Assembly: GCA_016742275.1 (NCBI GenBank)
Contig: JACVCD010000003.1
Span: forward strand, 1 to 64,000
Direction of reading: 5' to 3'
DNA: 64,000 nt
DNA from: Gemmatimonadaceae bacterium
Lineage (GTDB): Bacteria > Gemmatimonadota > Gemmatimonadetes > Gemmatimonadales > Gemmatimonadaceae
In this document: positions 45,946 through 55,089 of the stretch, in pieces
Layout of the letters: every line of letters begins with the position of its first letter
How positions within the stretch are numbered: position 1 is the first letter of the stretch
Notes under the pieces: generated by a model
The model's database searches: none
The model's input: the letters and a program-made list of their open reading frames with translations, nothing else
What the model was told of the DNA's origin: nothing
Translations under genes and position numbers: made by a program

Positions 45946-46349
45946 AGCACCTGCGCATAGCGTTGCTTCCAACTGGTCAGTGACTCCTCGCTCAGCGAGT
46001 CGAGCAAATTGGTCACATCACGCACGGCGGATTGCACGCCGTCCATGGTTTCGCGAGATGCGGCAACGTCCTGCATCTCCACATGCATGCTGATCACGTT
46101 GAGTTTGTTGTTGACGCGATCCATCAGCATGCTCTTGATCTCGCGAAGCGCCTCATCGCGCACACGACGCTGACGACGCCGTACGAGCCAGAAGATGACG
46201 CCGTGCAGCACGCCGACGATGAGCGCTGTCACAGCCATCACGGACCAGTAGCTATGCTGCTCACTCAGGCCGAGTCGCGGAACAAGCAGGATGACGGCCA
46301 CGCCGGCGCCGCTGAGCCAGAGCTCGATATTGTCGAAGAAGGATTTCAT
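45927..46349 (-). CDS. Two-span membrane protein with helical cytoplasmic tail
   Basis: A 140-residue inner-membrane protein: two hydrophobic segments (AGVAVILLVPRLGL and YWSVMAVTALIVGVLHGVIFWL), then a charged RRRQRRVRDEALREI stretch and a helical domain (RVNNKLNVISMHVEMQDVAASRE, TNLLDSLSEE). The helical part recalls a histidine-kinase dimerisation helix without the His and ATPase domain. Start placed at MKSFFDNIELW. Function unknown. Confidence 0.7.
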   Translation of the reverse strand: MKSFFDNIELWLSGAGVAVILLVPRLGLSEQHSYWSVMAVTALIVGVLHGVIFWLVRRRQRRVRDEALREIKSMLMDRVNNKLNVISMHVEMQDVAASRETMDGVQSAVRDVTNLLDSLSEESLTSWKQRYAQVLQGRPQ

Positions 46350-46396
46350 TGGATAAGGGAAAGGATGTCTTACTGTGCATTCGATTGCCGGAAAGC

Positions 46397-46429
46397 ACCA
46401 GCCCCCAATCGCGAGGCGACCAGGGGCTG
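46397..46429 (-). terminator. Possible terminator after the sortilin-like gene
   Basis: A 9-base stem (CCAGCCCCC at 46397-46405, complement 46421-46429 allowing one mismatch) lies 30 bases past the stop of the minus-strand BNR gene. On that strand it is followed by TGCTTT, a weak tail. Confidence 0.4.
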
Positions 46430-46458
46430 GAGAATTTCTCAGCACTACGTGTTGTGAA

Positions 46459-49400
46459 CTATGGCTGCAGCAACGCCATCACGTTGAATGTCTGCGAGGG
46501 ACCAACAGCGGTGAGCGCATCACCCTTGAGCGTGTGGATGGTTGCCTTGTAGCTGCCGTTCGGCACACGTGGTGCCTGTCCACGCAGCAGCGCGGCCGCA
46601 ACACCGCCGAATCCTCCACCACCTCCGCCACCAAAGCCGGAGCACGACTGTAGTGCGTTCTGCGCGGGACGCGGTGCACGTGCCGCACTGTCCGCCTGGG
46701 CGGCCATGGCAGCCGGCATCTGTCCGCCAAACTGACGACGCATGCGAGCCAACTGCGCGCTGTCTGGCGGCACCGGATCACCATTCAGATTCCACGTAAA
46801 ACGACGGAGTCCGGGTGATTTGTCGAGCTCGCATTTGCGCCAGACCTTGCCGTCGGTATCGGCAATGGTGAGCACGAGCTTGGTATCAGCGGCCAGGCCA
46901 GCCTTCACATGATACGTGATCCACGCGCCGACCGGCGGGTTGGGTGTACTGAAATTGCCACTGATGGCCAGTGAACCGGCGGCGCCTGCTGGCGCGACAC
47001 CACCCGGTGTGAAGCTGTACGCATGACGCAGCGGCAACAGGCGCGCGTCCTCGGCCAGTGTCGTGTTGCTGAGTTCGCGCAGCGCCGAGTAGTCATCGAG
47101 CACGTAGAAGCCGCGGCCGAATGTCCCCATCACGAGATCGCTCTCACGCTTCTGAATGGCGATGTCACGCACCTGCGTGACGGGCATGCCGCCCTTGAGC
47201 GCCGTATACGAGGCACCACCATCGACCGTCACGAAAAGACCGAACTCCGTGCCGACAAACAGCAGATCACCATTCACGTGATCCTGCGCAACACTCCACA
47301 CATTGTGCTTGGCTGGCAGGTTGGCACTCACGTTGGTCCAGGTGCGGCCACGATCCGTGGATTTCACGATGTACGGCGCGTAGTCGCCGCGATGCCAGTT
47401 GTTGAGCGCCACGAACACGGTGTTGGCGTCGCGGGGTGACGCCAGCACATCGCTGACGTACGTGAACTTCGGCACGCCGGGGAAGGTGTCGATGCGGCGC
47501 CAGGTTTTGCCGCCATCTTCGGTCACTTGCACCAGACCATCGTCGGTGCCGACCCAGATGAGTCCTTCGAGCAGCGGGGACTCATCGATGCTCACGATAT
47601 TCGAGAGATCCGTGGTCGACACATTGAGCGCCACCGAACCACGCGGCCACACCTTGCCCATGATGGGCAGGGTATCACGATTGAGGTTGCGTGAAAGGTC
47701 CGGGCTGATGCGCGTCCAATTGTCACCGCGATCATCCGAGCGATACACGAACTGACTGGCGAAGTAGAGACGGTCGGCGTTGTGCGGGCTCAGGATGTAA
47801 GGTGCGTCCCAGTTGGTGCGATCTCGTACCCGCGCGGCCGTTGCTGCGGTGTCGCGACGTGCGGTGGAATCCGGCGTCGCCGCTGCGCCACTTTCGTCAC
47901 CGCCAGCTGATGCCGTGGTGGGTCGGATACTCTGACCGCGACCGGTGCGCATGTCGAAACGACTCAGGCCACCATTCTGCGATTCGCCGAAGAAGATATT
48001 CTGATCTTCCATGTGGCCACGCGCCTGGAAACCGTCTCCACCCACGATGTTGAACCAGTCGCTATTGCGAATGCCCCACGAATTGGTGGTCCGCGATGGT
48101 CCGCACTGCGAGAAGTTGTCCTGCGTGCCGCCGCATACGTAGTAGAACGGCTTGGCGTTGTTCAGGCCGACACGGTAGTACTGCGTGACGGGCAGCGTGG
48201 CGTGAAACTTCCACGTCTCGCCCGCATCATAGGTCTCATAGAGGCCGCCGTCATTACCGAGCAGAATGTGATTCTTGTCGATCGGATCGAACGTGAGGGC
48301 ATGATGGTCGACGTGCACACCCTTGCTTTCCCAATTGGTATTGGACCAGGTGGCGCCGCCATCCGTACTGCGTGACAGGTTGGTCCCCACTTCGTACATG
48401 TGGCCAACCCGATGTGGGTCGAGGAACAACTCGCTGTAGTACTGGCCAAGTCCATTGGTGAACCACTGCGCCATGGCGGCGCGTGCACTGTCCTGCGCGG
48501 GATTGCCTGGGCGGCCACCAGCACCGCCGCCGGCGCCAGCACCAGGTGCACGTGCTACGGTAGCGTTCTTTCCATAGCGCACCCATGTCGCGCCATCATC
48601 GACGCTACGGTAGAGACCAGACTGATTGTTGGACGCTTCGATGAATGCAAAAATCTGCGTGGGACTCGTGCGTCCTTCGATGGCCAGGCCGGCTCGACCC
48701 ACATCGCCCGTGGGCAGACCATTCGCGAGCTTGGTCCATGTCTTGCCGCCGTCCGTGGTCTTGTGCAAGCCACCTTCGGGACTGCCACCAATGGCTTGAC
48801 CCACATGACGGCGACGCGGGTATGCCGCCGCGTACAGCACGTCCGGATTCTTGGGGTCGATCACCACGTCGGTGATGCCGGTGTTGTCACTGATGAACAG
48901 ACTGCGTGTCCACGTCTTGCCACCATCGGTGGTCTTGTAGAGACCACGCTCACCGCCAGCCGAAAACAGCGGACCCTGCGCAGCCACATACACCACATCG
49001 GTGTTGCGCGGGTCGATGACGATCTGACCGATATGCTCTGAGGCGGCGAGACCTACCCGCGCCCAGCTCTTGCCGGCGTCTGTGCTCTTGTACAATCCGT
49101 CGCCGAAGTGCGCGCTGCGCTGACTGTGATTCTCACCGGTACCCAGCCAGAGCACGCTGCTGTTTTTCGGGTCGATCTCGATGCAGCACATGTTGTGTGC
49201 ACCGTAGTTCTCAAAGATCGGTGTGAACGAGGCACCACGATTGGTGGTCTTCCACACACCACCGAATGCGGTGGCGATGTACCAGGTGCTCGGGCTCGTA
49301 GGATCGATCTTGATGTCAGCGATACGCCCGGTCACAAGACCGGGGCCGAGCGAGCGAATCTGAATGCTGTTCAGGAGCTCGGCAGGAATGGGCGTGGCCG

Positions 49401-49494
49401 GCGGCGCCTTGGCGGGAGCCGCCTTGGCCGTACTGCCGCGCTGTGCCAGGACGGCAGAGGGGAGGGCGGCAAGCAGGAAGAGAAGTGAGCGCAT
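46459..49494 (-). CDS. Secreted sortilin/BNR-repeat propeller protein
   Basis: A 1011-residue secreted protein (signal [12 protein letters not shown]). At least ten Asp-box (BNR) motifs of the pattern S/T-x-D-x-G-x-T/S-W are visible, such as [44 protein letters not shown] and [11 protein letters not shown]. They imply two beta-propellers as in VPS10/sortilin-like proteins. A C-terminal beta domain follows, and a Gly-rich [11 protein letters not shown] stretch near the end. These proteins are common in Gemmatimonadota-like genomes; no enzymatic residue is obvious. Confidence 0.9.
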   Translation of the reverse strand: MRSLLFLLAALPSAVLAQRGSTAKAAPAKAPPATPIPAELLNSIQIRSLGPGLVTGRIADIKIDPTSPSTWYIATAFGGVWKTTNRGASFTPIFENYGAHNMCCIEIDPKNSSVLWLGTGENHSQRSAHFGDGLYKSTDAGKSWARVGLAASEHIGQIVIDPRNTDVVYVAAQGPLFSAGGERGLYKTTDGGKTWTRSLFISDNTGITDVVIDPKNPDVLYAAAYPRRRHVGQAIGGSPEGGLHKTTDGGKTWTKLANGLPTGDVGRAGLAIEGRTSPTQIFAFIEASNNQSGLYRSVDDGATWVRYGKNATVARAPGAGAGGGAGGRPGNPAQDSARAAMAQWFTNGLGQYYSELFLDPHRVGHMYEVGTNLSRSTDGGATWSNTNWESKGVHVDHHALTFDPIDKNHILLGNDGGLYETYDAGETWKFHATLPVTQYYRVGLNNAKPFYYVCGGTQDNFSQCGPSRTTNSWGIRNSDWFNIVGGDGFQARGHMEDQNIFFGESQNGGLSRFDMRTGRGQSIRPTTASAGGDESGAAATPDSTARRDTAATAARVRDRTNWDAPYILSPHNADRLYFASQFVYRSDDRGDNWTRISPDLSRNLNRDTLPIMGKVWPRGSVALNVSTTDLSNIVSIDESPLLEGLIWVGTDDGLVQVTEDGGKTWRRIDTFPGVPKFTYVSDVLASPRDANTVFVALNNWHRGDYAPYIVKSTDRGRTWTNVSANLPAKHNVWSVAQDHVNGDLLFVGTEFGLFVTVDGGASYTALKGGMPVTQVRDIAIQKRESDLVMGTFGRGFYVLDDYSALRELSNTTLAEDARLLPLRHAYSFTPGGVAPAGAAGSLAISGNFSTPNPPVGAWITYHVKAGLAADTKLVLTIADTDGKVWRKCELDKSPGLRRFTWNLNGDPVPPDSAQLARMRRQFGGQMPAAMAAQADSAARAPRPAQNALQSCSGFGGGGGGGFGGVAAALLRGQAPRVPNGSYKATIHTLKGDALTAVGPSQTFNVMALLQP

Positions 49495-49532
49495 GGGAGG
49501 GGGGATGAACAGCGAAAAGCGGAAGCGCGGGG

Positions 49533-49604
49533 GCGGATGCGAACGAGCGGAAGCGAAAAGGGCGGAAGCGAGAAGGGCGGAAGCGAGAAGGCGGAAGCGT
49601 TAGA
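49533..49604. repeat. 14-15-base tandem repeat, GCGGAAGCGAGAAG
   Basis: Units begin with GCGGATGCGAACGA (49533), then GCGGAAGCGAAAAG (49547), GCGGAAGCGAGAAG (49562 and 49577) and GCGGAAGCGTTAGA (49591). Two units carry one extra G. The last unit overlaps the stop codon of the zinc-ribbon membrane gene. Same core as the array at 28645-28740. Confidence 0.8.
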
Positions 49605-50673
49605 GCGGGGCAGCCTCTTCGTGTGGGCTGGAGCGATCACTCGCGGGCGTACCGCAGGTCGGGCAGTACGGATAAAACGCATTCTTCCGCGTGGCGCAGG
49701 TGCCGCACTCGTTGAACAGCTTGAGACCACAGTGGACGCAAAAGTTGCTCGGGCCATTGGGCCCCTTGGCCACCGAACGCTCGCAGCCGGGGCATACACC
49801 GGCATCGATGCGGCGTAGCGCTTCCTCGTACGGCAGACTGCGCCGGCGCTCTTCCTCGCTCTGTTGTTCGACCTTCTGACGCTGCGCGAGATAGCGACGC
49901 ATGGCGCGGATGATGTACACGCCGGCCACACCTGACACGACAATGCCCACGCCATAGCGCACGTAGCCGCCGTAGCTCGGCAGATAGGGCACGAGCTCCA
50001 CAAAGAACGCAAACACGGCGAACAGCACGAAGCCGCGCAGCAACGGCCAGTATTCGCTCTTGCGCTTGCGCGCTACCAGCCAGCCGGCGAGAACGAGCAG
50101 CGGCAGTGTGATCGCGAGACGGAGCAGGAAGGTCATGGCCTCCTGCCGGAAGCGCGCCTTTTCATACGGACCGCGCGCGGCCATCTCGAGTTCAATCTGT
50201 GCTTCGCGATTGCCTTCCTGCGCCTGCGAAATGGCGAGCAGCTGTTCATCGAGCCGCTCAACGGCCGACTCGGCGTCACGCTCGATGATCTTGAGCGAGT
50301 CCAGCGTACGCGTGCGCGACAACACCTGCGGATCCTGCTGTGGATCAGTCGTAGCCGTGCGCGTGGCAATCCAGGCGTCGAAGGATTCTTTCTGCGCCGA
50401 ATAGGTGTTGCGCGCCACCGTGTGCGCCTGCAGCGCAATGTCGCGCGCATCCTGTGTGCGACGCTGCATGCCCATCAGTGAGTCCCGCGCACTGCGCAGT
50501 GGCGCCGCTCTCGCCGGGTCCACGAATTCCTGCAGCGACATCGGCTGCGGAACACCTGGCAATTCCCCGACAATCTTGCCACCCAGACCAATCAGAAATC
50601 CGGCGAACACCATCGACACCACCCACATTGCGATGGCGAAGATGCGTTCGGGGACGCGCAGGGCTCGAAACAT
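49600..50673 (-). CDS. Membrane protein with coiled coil and C-terminal zinc ribbons
   Basis: A 357-residue inner-membrane protein. TM1 is near 12-35, then a periplasmic or cytoplasmic coiled-coil-like region (about 60-170, LKIIERDAESAVERLDEQLLA). Three further hydrophobic segments cover about 180-255. The C-terminus carries Cys pairs CPGCERS, CVHCGLKLFNECGTC and YCPTCG, likely two zinc ribbons. Function unknown. It ends within a short tandem repeat and is separated from the sortilin-like gene by it. Confidence 0.78.
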   Translation of the reverse strand: MFRALRVPERIFAIAMWVVSMVFAGFLIGLGGKIVGELPGVPQPMSLQEFVDPARAAPLRSARDSLMGMQRRTQDARDIALQAHTVARNTYSAQKESFDAWIATRTATTDPQQDPQVLSRTRTLDSLKIIERDAESAVERLDEQLLAISQAQEGNREAQIELEMAARGPYEKARFRQEAMTFLLRLAITLPLLVLAGWLVARKRKSEYWPLLRGFVLFAVFAFFVELVPYLPSYGGYVRYGVGIVVSGVAGVYIIRAMRRYLAQRQKVEQQSEEERRRSLPYEEALRRIDAGVCPGCERSVAKGPNGPSNFCVHCGLKLFNECGTCATRKNAFYPYCPTCGTPASDRSSPHEEAAPL

Positions 50674-50678
50674 CGGGC

Positions 50679-51413
50679 TTACTCCCGTGTGAGACTGGAC
50701 ACGAATCCGGTGAGGCGGGACACCAGCACATCGAGTGGCACCTTCTCGATGGGATGCGGCACATCGTCGAGGCCAACGGCCTCCGCACGGCCCAGCTGCT
50801 GCGCAACGGTTTCGGCTTCAGCAAGCGTGACCGAGTCATCACGGCTGCCAACCATCAGCAACACCGGTGTGCGAACGCGCGCATACACATCGGGTGTGAG
50901 TGGCGGTGCAGCACCGAGTGAGCGGAGCAGTGTTGCTGTGCGCTCGAGCGTGAGTTCCCAACCGCCGCCATTGGCATGTCGCAACGACAACGCTTCGGCA
51001 AATGCCGGCACCTTGGTGCGAATGCCTTCGACATTCAACCGGCGCGCACCGCCCTCCGCTACTTCCGGTGTCCACGTCACCATGGTGCCAAGTGTCACGA
51101 TTCCCGCGCACAACCCGGGATGCGTGGCTTCGGCCAGCAGTGCGGCGTACCCCCCCATGGAATATCCGAACACGACAACCAGATGCGCACCATGAGATGC
51201 AACGCGCGTGCGAATGACTTCAGCAAACGCGGACATCGTAAATGCGCCCGATGCGTCGAGTGGCGTGGAACCGTGTCCGGGAAGTTCGAGCACATCCACC
51301 GAGGCAAACGCCGCGCTGGCGCGACAGGCCGCAGCAACCGGCTCCATCTGCGCTCCACTACCCAGCGCCCCGTGCACGATCAGCAGCACAGGGCGCGCAT
51401 TCAATTCGGTCAT
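50679..51413 (-). CDS. Alpha/beta hydrolase
   Basis: A 244-residue cytoplasmic alpha/beta hydrolase: LLIVHGALGSGAQ (oxyanion region), nucleophile elbow VVFGYSMGGYAALL, acid in MVGSRDDSV, His in DDVPHPIEKVP. Start at MTELNARPVL because upstream codons overlap the preceding gene and read as low-complexity. It ends 5 bases before the zinc-ribbon gene and follows the enoyl-CoA hydratase gene, so it may belong to the same unit. Substrate unknown. Confidence 0.85.
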   Translation of the reverse strand: MTELNARPVLLIVHGALGSGAQMEPVAAACRASAAFASVDVLELPGHGSTPLDASGAFTMSAFAEVIRTRVASHGAHLVVVFGYSMGGYAALLAEATHPGLCAGIVTLGTMVTWTPEVAEGGARRLNVEGIRTKVPAFAEALSLRHANGGGWELTLERTATLLRSLGAAPPLTPDVYARVRTPVLLMVGSRDDSVTLAEAETVAQQLGRAEAVGLDDVPHPIEKVPLDVLVSRLTGFVSSLTRE

Positions 51414-51436
51414 GAGAGAGAGTGAATGGGAACGAG

Positions 51437-52222
51437 TCAGCGTGATTTGAAAGCGCCGATGGCCTGACGCGTGAAATCCGACAACACCAGCGTGCCGCTC
51501 ATCGACGCACGTTCCGCGAGCAGCGAGTCCCATGATTCGGTGCCGGCCCAGAACACCTTCTTGAGCTGCGCCATGGCTTCGGGGTTCGACGCAGCCAGTG
51601 TGGTTGCCAGTTGATCGACGGCGGCATCGAGTGCTGCGGTATCGGGCACCACCTTGGCATACAGACCGCGGCGTTCACACCAGGCGGCGTCACGCCAGTC
51701 GGCATCCACGGCCATCTGACTGAATGAGGCGAGACCGATCTTCTTCTCAATCACCGGTCCCACCACAAAGGGACCAATGCCAACGGCCAGTTCACTCAGC
51801 TTGGCGGCGGCCTTGTCCACGGCGAAGCTGAAATCGGACGCGGCAATCAGTCCCACCGCTCCACCGGCTGCCTTCCCATGCACGCGGCTGATCACGAACT
51901 GCGGCGCGCGCACCATGGCGAGAATCACACCGGCAAAGCCGGAAAAGAATCGCTGGCCTTCGGCGATGTCGTTGATGGACACCAGTTCGTCGAATGACGC
52001 GCCGGCGCAGAAGGGACCGGTGCCACCGCTTTGCAGGATGATCACACGCACATCCGGTTGACGACTGACGTCCGTCACCGTCTGGGCCAGTTCACGCAGC
52101 AGGGCGCCCGGGAGCGAATTGCTCTTGGGATGGTAGAACTCTATGCGGCCGATTCCAGCGGCCACGTGGGTCCGTACGTAACCGTTCGGACTCGCTTCCG
52201 AAGAGGAGTTATCGGGTGTCAT
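51437..52222 (-). CDS. Enoyl-CoA hydratase/isomerase, candidate PaaF-like
   Basis: A 261-residue crotonase-fold protein. The acyl-CoA oxyanion segment is [13 protein letters not shown] and [20 protein letters not shown], and a catalytic Glu is present in [15 protein letters not shown]. It is transcribed divergently from paaA with a 63-base gap. It could hydrate 2,3-didehydroadipyl-CoA, the PaaF step otherwise missing from this cluster, but that is inference from position only. Confidence 0.82.
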   Translation of the reverse strand: MTPDNSSSEASPNGYVRTHVAAGIGRIEFYHPKSNSLPGALLRELAQTVTDVSRQPDVRVIILQSGGTGPFCAGASFDELVSINDIAEGQRFFSGFAGVILAMVRAPQFVISRVHGKAAGGAVGLIAASDFSFAVDKAAAKLSELAVGIGPFVVGPVIEKKIGLASFSQMAVDADWRDAAWCERRGLYAKVVPDTAALDAAVDQLATTLAASNPEAMAQLKKVFWAGTESWDSLLAERASMSGTLVLSDFTRQAIGAFKSR

Positions 52223-52285
52223 GCGGGGGAAGATAGCGCCCGACTCCGATTGTCGAATCCCGATCCGTTCCCCTATCTTTCCCTG

Positions 52286-53257
52286 ATGGACCAGACCATG
52301 CCCGTCCCCCCCGACGAGTCGGCCCTTCTGGCCGATTTCGAAGCCCGCATCGCCGCCGGCGAGAGCATCGAGCCGAAAGACTGGATGCCGGAGCGCTACC
52401 GCAAGCAGCTCACGCGGATGATGTCACAGCATGCGCACTCGGAAATCGTGGGCATGCTTCCCGAAGGTAACTGGATCACGCGGGCGCCCAGTCTGCGTCG
52501 CAAGCTGTCCCTGTTGGCCAAGGTGCAGGACGAAGCCGGTCACGGGTTGTACATCTACTGCGGCACGGAAACGCTGGGTGTCGACCGTCACGAGCTGAAC
52601 GCGCAGTTGCTCGATGGTCGTGCCAAGTACTCCAGCATTTTCAATTATCCGACGCTCACGTGGGCGGATGTTGGTGTGGTCGGCTGGCTTGTCGATGGCG
52701 CCGCCATCGTGAATCAGACGGTGTTGGCCAAGGCGTCGTATGGCCCGTACGCGCGTGCCATGGTGCGGATCTGCAAGGAAGAAAACTTCCACAAGCGCCA
52801 GGGCTACGAAGTGTGCATGGTGCTGGCCAAGGGCACGCCCGAGCAGAAGGCCATGGTGCAGGATGCGGTGAACCGTCTCTGGTGGCCGTCACTCATGATG
52901 TTCGGTCCGAGCGATACGAATTCGCCCAACAGCGCCGAACTCCTCAAGTGGCGCGTCAAGCGCAAGACGAACGACGAACTCCGTCAGCGCTTCATCAATC
53001 TCACCGTGCCGCAGGCCATCGCACTCGGCATCACACTGCCCGATCCTGATCTCAAGCTCAACGAAGAGACGGGCAACTGGGAATTCGGCGAGATCGACTG
53101 GAGCGAATTCCACGCCGTGCTCAAGGGCGAAGGTCCGTGCAACCACGAGCGCATCGCCGCGCGCCAGAAGGCGCATGACGACGGCGCCTGGGTGCGTGCC
53201 GCAGCAACGGCGTACGCCGAAAAGCAGCAGGCCCGCAAGTCAACGGTGGCCGCCTGA
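52286..53257 (+). CDS. paaA: Phenylacetyl-CoA 1,2-epoxidase catalytic subunit PaaA
   Basis: A 323-residue di-iron monooxygenase subunit that epoxidises the ring of phenylacetyl-CoA. The ferritin-like four-helix bundle holds the iron ligands in [15 protein letters not shown] and [13 protein letters not shown] (ExxH pairs). ATG at 52286 gives the usual N-terminus. Its stop overlaps paaB's ATG (TGATG), so translation is coupled. First gene of paaABCD. Confidence 0.96.
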   Translation: MDQTMPVPPDESALLADFEARIAAGESIEPKDWMPERYRKQLTRMMSQHAHSEIVGMLPEGNWITRAPSLRRKLSLLAKVQDEAGHGLYIYCGTETLGVDRHELNAQLLDGRAKYSSIFNYPTLTWADVGVVGWLVDGAAIVNQTVLAKASYGPYARAMVRICKEENFHKRQGYEVCMVLAKGTPEQKAMVQDAVNRLWWPSLMMFGPSDTNSPNSAELLKWRVKRKTNDELRQRFINLTVPQAIALGITLPDPDLKLNEETGNWEFGEIDWSEFHAVLKGEGPCNHERIAARQKAHDDGAWVRAAATAYAEKQQARKSTVAA

Positions 53258-53583
53258 TGAGCACTCCCGCAACAACCGAAACACGTACGGAAACACCTAT
53301 GGACAGCCAGTGGCCGCTCTGGGAAGTGTTCACCCAGGGCAATCATGGTGAAGCCTTCGAGCATGCGGGTAGTGTGCATGCGGCTGACGCCGAGCACGCG
53401 CTGCAGAATGCGCGCGATGTGTACACGCGTCGCGGTGAAGCCGTGAATCTGTGGGTGGTGCCAACCACGGCCATCGTGGCTTCAGCACCGTCGGACGCCG
53501 GACCGTTTTTTGATCCGGGTAACGACAAGGCCTATCGTCATCCGCAGTTCTACATCGCGCCGCGCGGCGTGCGCATCTTCTGA
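53257..53583 (+). CDS. paaB: Phenylacetyl-CoA epoxidase subunit PaaB
   Basis: A 108-residue small subunit of the epoxidase complex. WPLWEVFTQGNHGEAFEHAGSV and HALQNARDVYTRRGEAVNLW are family hallmarks. It bridges PaaA and PaaC subunits. Overlaps its neighbours by one base at each end. Confidence 0.95.
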   Translation: MSTPATTETRTETPMDSQWPLWEVFTQGNHGEAFEHAGSVHAADAEHALQNARDVYTRRGEAVNLWVVPTTAIVASAPSDAGPFFDPGNDKAYRHPQFYIAPRGVRIF

Positions 53584-54395
53584 TGGCGGAAGTCATCAAC
53601 AAGGCGCCCGACTTTCAGGTCGCGGCGCCGCGCAAGGTTCCGGTCGCGAATCTGCTGGCAGACTATCTCCAGCGGCTCGGCGATGATCGTCTGATTCTTG
53701 GTCACCGTGTGTCCGAGTGGTGCGGTCACGGCCCCATCCTCGAAGAAGACATTGCGATGGCCAACATCGCGCTCGACCTCATCGGACATGCCACCTCATT
53801 GCTGGCGTTGTCGGGTGAAGTCGAAGGCGCTGGCCGGAACGAAGACGCACTCGCGTATTTCCGTGAGGCCGTGCAGTTCCGCAACGCGCTGCTCGTGGAA
53901 CAGCCCAATGGCGATTTCGCCATGACGATGGTGCGGCAGTTCCTGTTCGATGTGTACAGCGTGCTGCTCTGGGATCAGCTCTCCAAGTGTGGTCATGAAG
54001 GCCTGGCGGCCATCGCCACCAAGTCGCTCAAGGAAGACAAGTATCACCTGCGCCACAGCAGCGAGTGGGTGGTGCGCATGGGTGATGGCACCGAGGAAAG
54101 CCACGCGCGTACGCAGCATGCGGTGAACGAACTGTGGCGCTTCACGGGTGAGCTGTTTGATCGCGACGACGTGGATGCGGCTGTTGAGGCGCAGGGTATC
54201 GTGGTGGATCACGAGGCGCTCAAGTCGCTTTGGAATACCATGGTGTCGGATGTACTGACACGTGCCACGCTGACCATGCCGAGCAATCCGGCGGTGCGTC
54301 GTGGTGGTCGTACCGGCTTCCACACCGAGCACCTCGGCCATCTGCTGGCCACCATGCAGAGTGTGGCCCGCGCGCATCCCGGCGCGAGCTGGTGA
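53583..54395 (+). CDS. paaC: Phenylacetyl-CoA epoxidase structural subunit PaaC
   Basis: A 270-residue ferritin-like subunit without full iron site, which stabilises PaaA. The segment LGHRVSEWCGHGPILEEDIAMANIALD-type sequence (about residues 39-66) and LKEDKYHLRHSSEWVVRMGD are typical. Overlaps paaB by one base and paaD by four. Confidence 0.95.
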   Translation: MAEVINKAPDFQVAAPRKVPVANLLADYLQRLGDDRLILGHRVSEWCGHGPILEEDIAMANIALDLIGHATSLLALSGEVEGAGRNEDALAYFREAVQFRNALLVEQPNGDFAMTMVRQFLFDVYSVLLWDQLSKCGHEGLAAIATKSLKEDKYHLRHSSEWVVRMGDGTEESHARTQHAVNELWRFTGELFDRDDVDAAVEAQGIVVDHEALKSLWNTMVSDVLTRATLTMPSNPAVRRGGRTGFHTEHLGHLLATMQSVARAHPGASW

Positions 54396-54901
54396 GTACG
54401 GATACCGGCGCCATGCTCACGCGTGATGAGGTCTTCGCGCTGCTGCAATCGGTGCCTGATCCCGAGGTACCGGTTGTCAGCGTGGTGGAGCTGGGCGTCG
54501 TGCGCGACGTCGAAATCACCGCTGAGCGCATCGTCGTGACCATGACACCCACCTATTCCGGGTGCCCGGCGATGCGCGAAATGGAGGCCGATGTGAAGGC
54601 CACATTGCTCGCGCGTGGCGTACCGTCGGTGGAAGTGCGCACAGTGCTATCGCCAGCGTGGACCACCGACTGGATTGGCCCCGAGGCGCGCGAGAAGCTG
54701 CGCCGCTATGGCATCGCGCCGCCGGGCAAAGCCGAATCGCAGGGACTGGTCACTCTGACGCGTGCACGCGCTGCGGTGACATGCCCATTCTGCGGCTCAA
54801 ACGACACCACGCTGCAGTCGGAGTTTGGCAGCACGGCATGCAAGGCTATTCACACGTGCCGGAGCTGCGGGTCGCCATTTGACGAGTTCAAGGCGCTCTA
54901 G
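54392..54901 (+). CDS. paaD: PaaD, MIP18/SufT-type maturation factor with zinc-binding tail
   Basis: A 169-residue protein of the DUF59/MIP18 family, believed to help Fe-S assembly in the reductase PaaE. The family Cys is in TYSGCPAM. The C-terminal CPFCG...CRSCG quartet is a zinc ribbon. A GTG at 54392 overlapping the paaC stop (GTGA) was chosen; an ATG at 54413 is the alternative. A terminator-like hairpin follows, and the expected next gene, paaE, is not present. Confidence 0.92.
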   Translation: MSTDTGAMLTRDEVFALLQSVPDPEVPVVSVVELGVVRDVEITAERIVVTMTPTYSGCPAMREMEADVKATLLARGVPSVEVRTVLSPAWTTDWIGPEAREKLRRYGIAPPGKAESQGLVTLTRARAAVTCPFCGSNDTTLQSEFGSTACKAIHTCRSCGSPFDEFKAL

Positions 54902-54926
54902 CTGTAACTGATTAACACTGATGACA

Positions 54927-54986
54927 CGGACAACTAAGAAACCACAGGATGCATTCGGTTTGATCCTGTGGTTTCCTTGTTGTCCG
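54927..54986 (+). terminator. Long hairpin after paaD
   Basis: Arms of 24 bases (54927-54950 and 54963-54986, about two mismatches or a shifted pair) enclose a 12-base loop, 25 bases after the paaD stop. The T-run is interrupted (TTTCCTTGTTGT lies within the arm), but the length and position argue for transcription end or 3' protection. Confidence 0.65.
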
Positions 54987-55044
54987 CGAACTCCGTGATA
55001 GTCAGTTGAAAAAACTACTGGCGACACATGCCGAGAAAAACAAA

Positions 55045-55071
55045 GGGCCCCGGAGCATCGCTCCGGGGCCC
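55045..55071 (-). terminator. Rho-independent terminator of the OmpA-type gene
   Basis: A perfect 12-base GC-rich stem (GGGCCCCGGAGC with its complement, loop ATC) is followed on the minus strand by TTTGTTTTTCTC. It lies 18 bases after the stop of the minus-strand gene at 55090. It could also stop plus-strand readthrough from paaD. Confidence 0.9.
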
Positions 55072-55089
55072 TTCGTCTTCAGGCTCGGC

